A stretch of DNA of 64,000 bases, from NCBI GenBank assembly GCA_013911065.1, contig JACERV010000007.1, positions 62,001 through 126,000 of the forward strand, given 5' to 3'. This stretch comes from Ruminococcus sp. Its GTDB lineage: Bacteria > Bacillota > Clostridia > Lachnospirales > Lachnospiraceae. The position numbers and the translations under genes are program-made. Below are positions 1 to 8,239 of this stretch, in pieces (position 1 is the stretch's first letter; each line of letters begins with the position of its first letter). The notes below the pieces were generated by a model, which had not been told where the DNA came from, did no database searches, and worked only from the letters and a program-made list of their open reading frames with translations.

Positions 1-2417
1 TTTCTGGGTTTCGTACCTTCTTCAGGACCTACCACACCTGACTGTGCAAGCTGGTCCATGATACGGGCAGCTCTGTTAAACCCAATTTTAAACATACGCT
101 GCAGCATACCGATAGATGCCTTTTCTTTATCAATAATTAATTTTCCGGCTTCTATAAAGTAGGTATCTCTGGAATCTCCCTCCCCGGAAGCCTCCTGAGA
201 TGCGCCAAATGCACCTCCTCCAATATTAGAGCTGACGTGCTCCTCCACTTCCTCACTGTAGGAAGCATCCCCGTTATGTTTGATTAAATAATCCACCACC
301 TGCTGGACCTCTTTATCTGAAACGAAAGAGCCCTGCACTCTTACGGGTTTTGGATATCCTGTAGGATAGAACAGCATATCACCTTTACCAAGAAGCTTTT
401 CCGCTCCATTCATATCAATAATGGTGCGTGAGTCTACCCCGGAAGATACGGAAAATGCAATTCTCGAAGGCATATTTGCTTTAATCAGACCTGTTATAAC
501 ATTTACAGACGGCCTCTGGGTCGCCAGTATCAGATGCAGCCCTGCTGCTCTCGCCAACTGTGCCAGACGGCAGATTGCTCCTTCCACCTCTCCGGGTGCC
601 ACCATCATCAGGTCTGCCAGCTCGTCCACAATAATTACAATCTGAGGCATTCTTTTGGGAATATCCTCTCCGGCCCCAAGCCGGCTCACCTTTTCATTAA
701 ATCCTTTTAAATCCCTTACATTATATTCTGCAAACAGTTTGTACCGCTTTTCCATTTCCGCTACAGCCCAGTTTAATGCTCCCGCCGCTTTCTTGGGGTC
801 TGTAACCACGGGAATCAGAAGGTGAGGAATTCCATTGTAAACACTGAGCTCTACCACCTTAGGGTCCACCATAATCAGCTTCACATCTTCCGGGGAAGCC
901 TTGTATAGAATGCTCATAATCAGTGTATTAATGCAGACAGACTTTCCTGAGCCCGTAGCTCCCGCAACAAGAAGATGAGGCATCTTGGCAATATCAGCCA
1001 CCACGACTTTCCCAGAAATATCTTTTCCTACGGCAAAGGCTATACCTGACTTACTGTTTTTAAATTCTCCGGCTTCCAAAAGATCTCTGAGCATCACCGC
1101 AGTATTTTCATTATTTGGAACCTCAATTCCTACAGCGGCTTTTCCCGGGATAGGTGCTTCAATCCTCAAATCAGTCACAGCCAGATTCAGTTTAATGTCA
1201 TCCGCCAATCCTACAATTCTGCTCACTTTTACGCCCTGTTCCGGCTGAATCTCATACCGGGTTACAGAAGGGCCGCAGCTTGCATTGGTTACATGCACCT
1301 GTACTCCAAAATTCTGAAGCGTCTGCTCCAGCTTCAGAGCCGTGGCGCGAAGCTGCGCATCCGAATCCCCGCCTGCTTTTTTGCCCCTGTTTAACAAAGA
1401 CATGGGGGGCATTTTGTATGTCTTGACAGGCTGCTCTTCCTGAATCTTTATGGACTCTTCTACAGATGCAGTTTCTGCCGCAATTACCTGGGCACTTTCC
1501 TTTGCCTTGGATCGTTTTGCAGATTCATCAGCTCTTCCTGTCATCTCTTCCGGTATAATTTCTTCAACAGCATCCCGCACAGGTTCCGCCCTGTTAATCA
1601 CCAAATCTTCGAAAGGAGACGGTATAGGAGACGGTTGTATCTCCTCACCGGATACCGTCAATTCTTTCAAGTCAGGTGACTTTCTGCCCGATGTCTTATT
1701 TGCCTCTTTCCCCGTCAGGGTGGTGGCAAAAGAAACGCCTGATACCTTCTTGTCCAGTCTTCTCGCTTTGACATCTGCCTTTTTATTTTCTTTTTCAACC
1801 TGTCTGTCGGCACGTCTCTGCGCTAATACTTGTTTTCTTTTTTTCGCATCCTCATAAGCTGCCTTGCTTTTGTGGCTCAATGGGGAGAGAAGGGATTTCT
1901 CTGTAACCAGGATCCCGCAGATAATCATCAGGATTACGATGACCACATAGGTTCCTACCCTTCCAATCAACGGGCACAAAAGCATTACAATAGAGCCGCC
2001 CATAAGACCTCCGGCATTTCTGTGCCGGCTTGCAAATTCATAATAAGACAATAGACCGGCCCCGGAATCGTATGGTTTCATAACCAATTCCAAAAATGCT
2101 GTAAGGAGCAAAGTTAAAACAAAGACTGCTCCTGATTTTATGTACGCGTGTGTATTGCCCTTATTAGAAATAAGAAAGGCAATCACACCAAATAGGATAA
2201 AGGGCAAAACATATGCCACCAATCCAAATAATCCAAACATCACGGATGAAACTGCCTCCCCCGCAATTCCTCCCAGACCAAAGTTGCTGATTACCAGCAG
2301 GATACATACTGCCAATACTGCAAGTATCAGGATTTCTTCCCTCAAAGCAGTGTTTTCGGCAGGTTTCTTTGGTCTGCCCCTTGTACTTTTTTTCTTCTTT
2401 GTTGACTTTTCAGCCAT
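1..2417 (-). CDS. ftsK: DNA translocase FtsK/SpoIIIE family (3' end beyond window)
   Basis: The gene encodes the hexameric, membrane-anchored ATPase that pumps chromosomal DNA through the closing division or sporulation septum. About 805 residues are visible and only the last few are cut off by the left edge. A basic start (KKKKSTRGRPKK) is followed by roughly four hydrophobic segments in the first 170 residues, a charged low-complexity linker, and the motor with Walker A GATGSGKS at about residues 486-493. The last visible part, with FNRAARIMDQLAQSGVVG, is the winged-helix gamma domain that reads the DNA orientation sequences. ATG at 2417 follows a GGGGGAAG ribosome site; the ORF track omitted the gene because its stop is outside. 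It lies behind tepA, the same order as tepA-spoIIIE in Bacillus subtilis. Sequence alone does not tell FtsK from SpoIIIE. Confidence 0.95.
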   Translation of the reverse strand, partial: MAEKSTKKKKSTRGRPKKPAENTALREEILILAVLAVCILLVISNFGLGGIAGEAVSSVMFGLFGLVAYVLPFILFGVIAFLISNKGNTHAYIKSGAVFVLTLLLTAFLELVMKPYDSGAGLLSYYEFASRHRNAGGLMGGSIVMLLCPLIGRVGTYVVIVILMIICGILVTEKSLLSPLSHKSKAAYEDAKKRKQVLAQRRADRQVEKENKKADVKARRLDKKVSGVSFATTLTGKEANKTSGRKSPDLKELTVSGEEIQPSPIPSPFEDLVINRAEPVRDAVEEIIPEEMTGRADESAKRSKAKESAQVIAAETASVEESIKIQEEQPVKTYKMPPMSLLNRGKKAGGDSDAQLRATALKLEQTLQNFGVQVHVTNASCGPSVTRYEIQPEQGVKVSRIVGLADDIKLNLAVTDLRIEAPIPGKAAVGIEVPNNENTAVMLRDLLEAGEFKNSKSGIAFAVGKDISGKVVVADIAKMPHLLVAGATGSGKSVCINTLIMSILYKASPEDVKLIMVDPKVVELSVYNGIPHLLIPVVTDPKKAAGALNWAVAEMEKRYKLFAEYNVRDLKGFNEKVSRLGAGEDIPKRMPQIVIIVDELADLMMVAPGEVEGAICRLAQLARAAGLHLILATQRPSVNVITGLIKANMPSRIAFSVSSGVDSRTIIDMNGAEKLLGKGDMLFYPTGYPKPVRVQGSFVSDKEVQQVVDYLIKHNGDASYSEEVEEHVSSNIGGGAFGASQEASGEGDSRDTYFIEAGKLIIDKEKASIGMLQRMFKIGFNRAARIMDQLAQSGVVGPEEGTKPR

Positions 2418-2494
2418 AATACTTCCCCCTTGGTATTTACACATACTTATTTTAGTATACCATTCTTTGAAAAACCTGTCATTACTAATTTTTT

Positions 2495-2568
2495 GTTACA
2501 GTTCAGCCATGCAAATGTTCCGGAATGGATGCAGCTATTCCTGAATATTTATTTGGCTGAACTGTAAC
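2495..2568. repeat. Palindromic intergenic repeat, GTTACAGTTCAGCC family (copy 1)
   Basis: A 74-bp element in the tepA-ftsK gap begins with GTTACAGTTCAGCCA and ends with its exact reverse complement, giving 15-bp perfect terminal inverted repeats around a 44-bp centre. The first 21 bases after the G recur almost unchanged at 10589, and the right arm recurs alone at 27080. It could form a long hairpin in the tepA-ftsK transcript. No coding capacity and no T run are seen. It looks like a small non-autonomous palindromic repeat. Confidence 0.7.
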
Positions 2569-2577
2569 GAGCTATAG

Positions 2578-3291
2578 CTATCTCCCCCGCTCCATATCTA
2601 TCATCTCATGCAGCTTGCGAAGGGCGTGGCTGATACCGCCCACCTCATTTATAATCCCTTCTCTGACAGCCTCCTCTCCCTCTAAAAGGGTACCCACATC
2701 TTTCACAAGCTGGGTGGAATCCAGCATCAGCTTCTCCAGACGTTCCTGGGTAATGTCAGAATGATCCGCTATAAATTTCGTAATTCTGTCCTGGGTCTTC
2801 TCCATATTGCGGTAGCTTTGGATTACCCCAATAAACATTCCTGCACTGCGCACCGGATGTACAATCATTGTGCCGCTGGGAACGATAAATGAATAATCTG
2901 CTGAAACGGCAAGGGGGCCTCCTATGGAATGGCTCCCGCCTAATACAAGTGAAACTGTAGGTTTACTCAGTGACGCTATCATTTCGGCAATAGCAAGACC
3001 GGCCTCTACATCTCCCCCGAGTGTATTCAGCAAGATTAAAATTCCCTCCACCTCATCATTGTCCTCAGCCTCCGCCAGACGGGGAATTAAATGTTCATAC
3101 TTCGTAGCTTTTGTATTACCGGAAGCGGCCTCATGTCCTTCTATCTCCCCAATAATTGTGATAAGCTGAATGTTATGTTTGTTTCCTTCTTTCCCAAGCC
3201 GCAAGGTTCCCGTATCTTTTATTTCTTCATTTTCCGCCGCCTGCTTTTCCTGAATCTCTTCTTCTTTATTGTTATCCATATTATGTTCCAT
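2578..3291 (-). CDS. tepA: ClpP-like serine protease, TepA family
   Basis: A 237-residue ClpP-fold protein. After a charged, glutamate-rich N-terminus of about 40 residues it has the ClpP/crotonase core: a GGDVEAG segment near residue 93, GGSHSIGGP near 118-126 with Ser122 the likely nucleophile, and MIVHP with His145 as the likely base. The HSIGG form and the position directly before ftsK/spoIIIE match Bacillus TepA (YmfB), which was named translocation-enhancing protein and whose substrates are poorly known. It is shorter than SppA and lacks a signal peptide, so it is probably cytoplasmic. ATG at 3291 has an AAAGGCAGG site; ATG at 3279 is a possible alternative. The leader contains copy A of the two-hairpin repeat. 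Confidence 0.85.
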   Translation of the reverse strand: MEHNMDNNKEEEIQEKQAAENEEIKDTGTLRLGKEGNKHNIQLITIIGEIEGHEAASGNTKATKYEHLIPRLAEAEDNDEVEGILILLNTLGGDVEAGLAIAEMIASLSKPTVSLVLGGSHSIGGPLAVSADYSFIVPSGTMIVHPVRSAGMFIGVIQSYRNMEKTQDRITKFIADHSDITQERLEKLMLDSTQLVKDVGTLLEGEEAVREGIINEVGGISHALRKLHEMIDMERGR

Positions 3292-3309
3292 CTTTATCCT
3301 GCCTTTCTG

Positions 3310-3482
3310 CTTATGTAACTAGGACTTGGTCTTTTCAAGTCCTAGTTACATAGTACATCCTGTCGACTTGCTTATACTACTTAGTAAGGTCTTTTCGAAC
3401 TTAGTAGTAAAGCACAACCTGCTGGCTTAGTGAGGTTTTCTCGAACTTAGCAGCATGGTTGTCTCCTTAGCGACATGGATGC
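3310..3482. repeat. Two-hairpin intergenic repeat, copy A (composite, nested)
   Basis: On the plus strand the element opens with cttatg and a perfect 17-bp stem (TATGTAACTAGGACTTG, 3312-3328, against 3336-3352) with a 7-base loop. It continues with the left arm ACATCCTGTCGACTT of a second hairpin whose right arm, TTAGCGACATGGATG, appears only about 100 bp later. The intervening 3371-3465 is a second complete unit (cttatactac... to ...catggttgtctc) with its own two hairpins. Related single units lie at 4898, 12765 and 32041 in the same orientation. On the minus strand the element ends just before the tepA ribosome site, so it forms most of the tepA leader. Confidence 0.85.
3371..3465. repeat. 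Inner unit nested in the second hairpin of repeat copy A
   Basis: This 95-bp unit has the same order of parts as the single copies: a first stem (TACTACT against AGTAGTA), the spacer AAAGCACAACC, and a second stem (ACAACCTGCTG against CAGCATGGTTGT). It matches copy D (32041) closely in its second half. It replaces the apical loop of the outer second hairpin, so the outer arms still pair around it. Confidence 0.75.
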
Positions 3483-3532
3483 TTCATTTTAAATGTCACT
3501 ATTTTTACATAGTGTTTGAAAGAAAAGCCGGA

Positions 3533-3538
3533 ATTATA
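3533..3538 (-). promoter_or_regulatory. Possible -10 box for tepA-ftsK
   Basis: TATAAT on the minus strand, upstream of repeat copy A. No convincing -35 box is found at 16-18 bp, so this is only a weak promoter candidate. With the repeat and the metY terminator it accounts for the 316-bp gene-free stretch 3292-3607. Confidence 0.3.
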
Positions 3539-3563
3539 CCTCTCCAATCGGAACAACGAAAGC

Positions 3564-3600
3564 AAAAATGGTATGAATGCAAATTGTATACATCCATACC
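3564..3600 (-). terminator. Rho-independent terminator of metY
   Basis: Starting eight bases after the metY stop codon on the minus strand, GGTATGGATG pairs with CATTCATACC (one mismatch, 10-base loop) and is followed by ATTTTTGCTTT. This is a standard intrinsic terminator separating metY from tepA-ftsK. Confidence 0.8.
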
Positions 3601-3607
3601 ATCTATT

Positions 3608-4882
3608 TTATAGCAGCGCCTGCCTGATATCCGCAATAATATCTTCTGCATTTTCAATTCCCACACTGAGTCTGATTAAATCTGGCTGAACTCCAGCTTC
3701 AGCCAACTCCTGATCATTCATCTGACGGTGTGTGTGGCTTGCAGGATGAAGCACACAGCTGCGGGCATCTGCAACATGTGTCACAATTGCCACCAACTTC
3801 AGTTTATCCATCATTTCAACTGCTGCGCCCCTTCCTTCTTTTAAGCCAAAGGTCAAAACACCGCAGGTCCCTTTAGGCATATATTTCTGCGCCAAATCGT
3901 AATACCTGTCTCCTGGAAGAGACGGGCAGGATACCCATGCCACTTTTTCATGACTCTGCAAATACTGTGCAACAGCAAGCGCGTTCTCACAATGGCGGGG
4001 AACACGCAAATGCAGGGTTTCAAGTCCTATATTCAAAAGAAAAGCATTCTGAGGAGACTGTATAGAACCCAAATCTCTCATAAGCTGTGCCGTAGCCTTC
4101 GTGATGTATGCACCCTTGCCAAACTTCTGGGTATATACAATCCCATGATAAGTCTCGTCCGGTGTAGTCAGTCCGGGAAATTTATCTGCATAAGCTTCCC
4201 AGTCAAAATTACCACTGTCTACAATTGCTCCACCTACACAGGCTGCATGTCCGTCCATATATTTTGTAGTGGAATGAGTCACAATATCTGCTCCCCATTC
4301 AAAAGGACGGCAATTAATTGGTGTTGCAAAGGTATTGTCCACAATAAACGGTACGCCATGTGCATGTGCAGCTTTGGCAAACTTCTCAAGATCCAGGACA
4401 ACCAAAGCCGGATTCGCAATTGTCTCTCCGAAAACTACTTTTGTATTCTCCCGAAAAACAGCATCCAGTTCCTCGGGTGTACAGTCAGGATCAACAAATG
4501 TAGCATCTACACCCATTTTTTTAATTGTGTGGGCATATAAATTGTATGTACCGCCATAAAGCGCGGACGCACAGACAATATGGTCCCCCGCTTCCACAAT
4601 ATTCATAATCGCATAGAAATTTGCTGCTTGTCCGGAAGAAGTAAGCATCGCAGCCGCTCCGCCTTCCAAGTCACAAATCTTTGCAGCAACCGCGTCATTT
4701 GTGGGATTCTGCAGACGGGTATAAAAATAGCCGGCCTCCTCCAGGTCAAACAGACGCCCCATTTGTTCACTGCTTGTGTATCGAAAAGTAGTACTCTGAT
4801 AAATCGGAAGGATCCTGGGCTCTCCGTTTCCCGGCTCATAGCCGGACTGTATGCACTTCGTTTCAATATTGTAACCGCTCAT
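3608..4882 (-). CDS. metY: O-acetylhomoserine sulfhydrylase (aminocarboxypropyltransferase)
   Basis: A 424-residue PLP enzyme of the Cys/Met metabolism family, cytoplasmic. MetY makes homocysteine from O-acetylhomoserine and sulfide, the direct sulfhydrylation route to methionine. The sequence shows the family start (IETKCIQSGYEP), LQNPTNDA, TSSGQAAN and the PLP-binding lysine in STTKYMDGHA (about Lys207). The length of about 425 and the long insertions fit MetY rather than the roughly 390-residue MetB/MetC enzymes. The ORF track starts at 4906, but AAGGAGG lies between that codon and ATG 4882, so 4882 is the start. The gene has its own terminator, and its whole upstream gap is repeat copy B. 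No SAM riboswitch or T-box is visible. Confidence 0.92.
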   Translation of the reverse strand: MSGYNIETKCIQSGYEPGNGEPRILPIYQSTTFRYTSSEQMGRLFDLEEAGYFYTRLQNPTNDAVAAKICDLEGGAAAMLTSSGQAANFYAIMNIVEAGDHIVCASALYGGTYNLYAHTIKKMGVDATFVDPDCTPEELDAVFRENTKVVFGETIANPALVVLDLEKFAKAAHAHGVPFIVDNTFATPINCRPFEWGADIVTHSTTKYMDGHAACVGGAIVDSGNFDWEAYADKFPGLTTPDETYHGIVYTQKFGKGAYITKATAQLMRDLGSIQSPQNAFLLNIGLETLHLRVPRHCENALAVAQYLQSHEKVAWVSCPSLPGDRYYDLAQKYMPKGTCGVLTFGLKEGRGAAVEMMDKLKLVAIVTHVADARSCVLHPASHTHRQMNDQELAEAGVQPDLIRLSVGIENAEDIIADIRQALL

Positions 4883-4897
4883 TTTCGTTCCTCCTTG

Positions 4898-5000
4898 CTT
4901 ATGCAACTTAGGCTTTGTATTTTAAAGCCTTATGTTGCAAAGTACATCCTGTTGACTTAGGCATGGTCTTTTCATGCCTTAGTAACATGGATGTTTCCTT
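4898..5000. repeat. Two-hairpin intergenic repeat, copy B
   Basis: A complete single unit. The first hairpin pairs TGCAAC...GGCTTT with AAAGCC...GTTGCA; the second pairs ACATCCTGTTGACTTAGGCATG with CATGCCTTAGTAACATGGATGT around GTCTTTT. Compared with copies A and C the stem bases change in pairs (GTAAC/GTTAC becomes GCAAC/GTTGC; GTC/GAC becomes GTT/AAC). It fills the whole space between the upstream gene stop (4999) and the metY ribosome site, so it forms the metY 5' leader if the two genes are co-transcribed. Confidence 0.85.
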
Positions 5001-5757
5001 ATGAGTATAAGTATTTCTTTTCCAGGCTGCGGACCATATCTTTGTATAGTTCCCTGCATTCTTCCTTTTTTTCTTCTTCAATCAAACGTATACACGGACT
5101 CAAATAATCCTGCCAGATTCCGGCGTATATATCCGATGAACATTCTTCCCTGTCTATTCTTTTTACAATCGTCGGTGCAATATTATAGTATTCCTTTACC
5201 ATATCGGTGCCTGCATCAGAATTCAGAAGATATTCGTCTCTATAGTCACGAAGAATTGTCAGCTCATAACAATCATCCGGTTTGTCCAGACTTCTGCAGA
5301 CTGCCGTAGTAATATAGCAGAACAACCCTTTTTTGAATCCTCCCTGGATATGCTCACGGGTGGAATGTCCAATCTTACCGTCCGGCATCTCTTTATTCCA
5401 AAGTTCTACAATCTTCTCTGTAAAAGTTCTCGTCTTCACACTGATAATCTCTCCCATCAGAGGAACAAAATAAGATACCATATTCATGTTATTGTCCAAA
5501 CAGGCCAAATCTCTCTTCCTCTTGGAAGATATTTCGGCAAGCTGTCCTGCCACATAAGCAGGTATATAGGATGCAACCTCCTCCAGAATTTCATCAGACT
5601 CCTCGATTGCGTCCTTTATGTCCTCTAAAAGACGGCTGTGCTTGCTTTTCAGAGTTTCCATATCAGGTTCATAGTTCTTTTTATGAAACTTCCCTGCATA
5701 TTCCGCAGTTTCGGTAAACAGAGCAATCATCTCTGCCTGTAAATTCTTCTCATTCAT
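4999..5757 (-). CDS. CFI-box-like domain protein of unknown function
   Basis: A 252-residue cytoplasmic protein without signal peptide or membrane segment. The first 100 residues are charged and helical. Around residues 140-205 it carries a pattern known from small cysteine-containing C-terminal modules in many bacteria: CYITTAVCRSL, then LRDYRDEYLL, then GTDMVKEYYNIAPTIVKRID. The function of that module is not known to me. The track start at 5781 overlaps the yebC stop; ATG 5757 with GAGGAG just upstream is better. It follows yebC by 11 bp and is probably co-transcribed with it. I infer no function. Confidence 0.75.
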   Translation of the reverse strand: MNEKNLQAEMIALFTETAEYAGKFHKKNYEPDMETLKSKHSRLLEDIKDAIEESDEILEEVASYIPAYVAGQLAEISSKRKRDLACLDNNMNMVSYFVPLMGEIISVKTRTFTEKIVELWNKEMPDGKIGHSTREHIQGGFKKGLFCYITTAVCRSLDKPDDCYELTILRDYRDEYLLNSDAGTDMVKEYYNIAPTIVKRIDREECSSDIYAGIWQDYLSPCIRLIEEEKKEECRELYKDMVRSLEKKYLYS

Positions 5758-5768
5758 AATTATCTCCT

Positions 5769-6500
5769 CTATTCGTCCCAATTATGGTAGACATCCTGTA
5801 CATCATCATCTTCATCCAGTAAATCCAGTGTCTTCTGAATGTTCTTGATATCTTCTTCACTTGTCAGGTCCACGTAAGTCTGCGGAATCATAGTCACTTC
5901 AGCATTCGCCATCGTAATGCCTGCTTCCTCCAAATTAAGACGGACTGCACTGAAATCTTCCGGCGCCGTAAGAATTTCATAGCTGTCTTCATGGTCTACA
6001 AAGTCTTCCGCACCAGAGTCCAAAGCCAGCATCATCAGCTCGTCTGCATCCATGCTGCACTCTTCCTTATCTACCAGGATCTGTCCCTTCTCATCAAACA
6101 TAAAGGAAACACATCCTGGAGTTCCCACATTTCCGCTCCCTTTCGTGAACGCATTTTTTACATTGGAAGCGGTACGGTTCTTATTGTCTGTCAGCGTCTT
6201 TACAATAATTGCCGTACCGTTAGGTCCATACCCTTCATATGTAATATGTTCGTAGTTATCCCCGGAACCTTCGCCTGCTGCCTTTTTGATGTTCCTTTCA
6301 ATGGTGTCATTGGGCATATTGTTGGACTTAGCCTTTGCAATCACATCACGCAGTCTGCTGTTATTATTCGGGTCCGGACCTCCCCCCTCTTTTACCGCAA
6401 CGGCAAGCTCACGTCCCATCTTCGTGAAAATCTTGCCCTTTGCAGCATCATTTTTCTCTTTTTTATGTTTAATATTTGCAAATTTAGAATGTCCTGACAT
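5769..6500 (-). CDS. yebC: YebC/PmpR (TACO1) family protein
   Basis: A 243-residue member of a near-universal family, shown by the start [18 protein letters not shown], the [16 protein letters not shown] segment and [14 protein letters not shown]. It was first described as a DNA-binding regulator and more recently as a translation factor that helps ribosomes through stalling sequences; the sequence does not decide between these. The length is typical (about 240-250). It is preceded by its own sigma-A promoter at 6564-6592 and followed closely by the CFI-box gene. Confidence 0.95.
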   Translation of the reverse strand: MSGHSKFANIKHKKEKNDAAKGKIFTKMGRELAVAVKEGGGPDPNNNSRLRDVIAKAKSNNMPNDTIERNIKKAAGEGSGDNYEHITYEGYGPNGTAIIVKTLTDNKNRTASNVKNAFTKGSGNVGTPGCVSFMFDEKGQILVDKEECSMDADELMMLALDSGAEDFVDHEDSYEILTAPEDFSAVRLNLEEAGITMANAEVTMIPQTYVDLTSEEDIKNIQKTLDLLDEDDDVQDVYHNWDE

Positions 6501-6563
6501 CTCTAATATCCCCTTTGTATTTTCTTAACGTACTCTATTCATCTGAGATGAACTTGCCATACA

Positions 6564-6592
6564 ATTTTACCATTCTTTTCCCGACATTTCAA
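6564..6592 (-). promoter_or_regulatory. Sigma-A promoter of yebC
   Basis: On the minus strand TTGAAA (6592-6587), a 17-bp spacer and TAAAAT (6569-6564), about 65 bp upstream of the yebC start codon. Confidence 0.65.
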
Positions 6593-6634
6593 TTCTTTCT
6601 TCACAGTTTGCCTTCATTCAGCAAATTAGTATAC

Positions 6635-6982
6635 TTATGTAGGAAGTTCAAGGCTAATCCGAATGGCGTCGTTTACTTTCTTCATCATCGAATTGTCCAC
6701 ATGGCAGACAAATTCTTTCAGCCTCTGTTTATCAATGGTACGTATTTGTTCCAGCAGTATTACCGAATTTTTTATAATATTATATTTCTGGGCACTGATT
6801 TCAATATGGGTGGGAAGCTTTGCTTTATTCATCCGTGATGTAATAGCCGCACAAATAACTGTAGGACTGTGCTTATTTCCCACATCATTCTGAATAATCA
6901 GCACCGGGCGGATGCCGCCCTGCTCTGAGCCGACAACCGGGCTCAAATCTGCATAGTATATATCTCCTCTTTTAATTACCAA
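6635..6982 (-). CDS. ndoA: MazF/PemK-family endoribonuclease toxin (NdoA-like)
   Basis: A 115-residue sequence-specific mRNA interferase. It closely resembles Bacillus EndoA/Maz[21 protein letters not shown], then [23 protein letters not shown] and [14 protein letters not shown]. The catalytic arginine and threonine match Arg25 and Thr48. The start is TTG at 6982, because no ATG precedes the conserved VIKRGD; GGAG lies 11 bp upstream. As in Bacillus it follows alr, but the 90-bp gap from alr holds no antitoxin gene and none is seen downstream. It may be controlled by an antitoxin elsewhere or be a housekeeping RNase. Confidence 0.93.
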   Translation of the reverse strand: MVIKRGDIYYADLSPVVGSEQGGIRPVLIIQNDVGNKHSPTVICAAITSRMNKAKLPTHIEISAQKYNIIKNSVILLEQIRTIDKQRLKEFVCHVDNSMMKKVNDAIRISLELPT

Positions 6983-7072
6983 ACTGTCTCACACTCCGAT
7001 TCTAAACTTTAACAACTCTGTTACTACACTTGAGTATTCCCGCTTTTTTCGGATGTATGCAGGCATAATTTC

Positions 7073-8239
7073 CTAAGATAGATACTCTACCTGTTCCACA
7101 ACTTTTCCATTCTCTATATAAACTCTGGGAATCCGTTTTCCAAGGCAGCATACAAACTCATAATGAAAACGTCCGCATAAGCTGCTTAGCTCTTCCACCG
7201 GAATGTGTTCCTCCCCATCAAAGCCGATAAGTACGGCCTGATCCATATATTTTGCCTCTGGTATATGGGTGACATCAACCATAAACTGATCCATACAGAC
7301 ACGCCCTAATACTCTGGCCCGCTTCCCATGTATCAATACATCGGCTTTGTTAGAAAGCCCCCGTGAATAACCGTCACCATAACCTACAGGTATCGTTGCC
7401 ACCCTCATTTTTTCCTGCGCAACGAAGGTGCCGCCATAGCTTATGGGCATCCCCGCCTCAACCTCTTTCACAAAAGTGATATGGCTGATTAACTCAAGTG
7501 AGGACTTCAAATTCACTGCATCTTTGCACACCTCATCAGAAGGATATATTCCATATATGGAAATCCCTGCCCTCACCAGATTATGTTTCATATCCGGGAA
7601 ATTAATAATTCCCGCACTGTTGTCACAGTGATAATATGTAATATTAAGCCCCTCATTTTTCAGGGCTTCCTCCATCCAGACAAATTTTTCATGCTGCTCT
7701 ACTGTATATTCTTTCTCCTTCTCATCAGCCTTTGCAAAATGTGTATATACGCCTTCCAGCCTCACATTCGCAAGCCTGCTGATTTCCACGATATCCTGTA
7801 CCCCTGCGGCATTGGGTAAAAAGCCAAGCCTTCCCATTCCTGTATCCACTTTCATGTGAAAGTATGCCGTCCTGCCAAGCCGGACTGCGGCCTCAGACAT
7901 TGCCAGTGCCATCTCTTTCATATAGACCGTTGCACGGATTTCCTGACGCAGCATTTCTTCATACTGTTCCGGGAAAATGCAGCCTAACACTAAAATGGGT
8001 TTTTTAACACCCGCATTTCTGAGAGATACTGCTTCCTCAAAACTTGCGGTGGCATATCCCCATATATAATCCTTTTCTTCAAATATTCTGGCAATTGGAC
8101 TAGCTCCATGCCCGTATCCGTCCATCTTAAGAACAGCAATAATCTGCGCACCGTCTCCGATATGTTCCTTTATCTGTTCCATATTATAGGCTACTGCATC
8201 CAGGTCTATCCTTGCATAAACTCTACTGTATTGCTTCAT
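7073..8239 (-). CDS. alr: Alanine racemase
   Basis: A 388-residue fold-III PLP enzyme that interconverts L- and D-alanine for peptidoglycan synthesis. The PLP lysine lies in AVLKMDGYGHG (Lys38); RAGISIYGIYPS, ISYGGTF and VCMDQFMVDV are typical alr motifs. The track ORF starts 132 bp earlier inside nnr; the real start is ATG 8239, which shares the ATGA with the nnr stop, a sign of translational coupling. The length equals the family norm. It is followed by the mazF-like gene, a conserved Bacillota neighbourhood. Confidence 0.96.
   Translation of the reverse strand: MKQYSRVYARIDLDAVAYNMEQIKEHIGDGAQIIAVLKMDGYGHGASPIARIFEEKDYIWGYATASFEEAVSLRNAGVKKPILVLGCIFPEQYEEMLRQEIRATVYMKEMALAMSEAAVRLGRTAYFHMKVDTGMGRLGFLPNAAGVQDIVEISRLANVRLEGVYTHFAKADEKEKEYTVEQHEKFVWMEEALKNEGLNITYYHCDNSAGIINFPDMKHNLVRAGISIYGIYPSDEVCKDAVNLKSSLELISHITFVKEVEAGMPISYGGTFVAQEKMRVATIPVGYGDGYSRGLSNKADVLIHGKRARVLGRVCMDQFMVDVTHIPEAKYMDQAVLIGFDGEEHIPVEELSSLCGRFHYEFVCCLGKRIPRVYIENGKVVEQVEYLS

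Noticed and set aside
3950-4540. Plus-strand 196-residue ORF
   Set aside because: It runs antisense within metY and has no ribosome site or recognisable protein features.
4883-4998. SAM riboswitch or T-box upstream of metY
   Set aside because: The only structure is the dispersed two-hairpin repeat, which also occurs at three unrelated places; no T-box or SAM core motifs are seen.
5787-5810. Possible further copies of the ACATCCTG repeat inside yebC and serA
   Set aside because: Only 7-8 bases match and there is no hairpin; chance matches in coding sequence.
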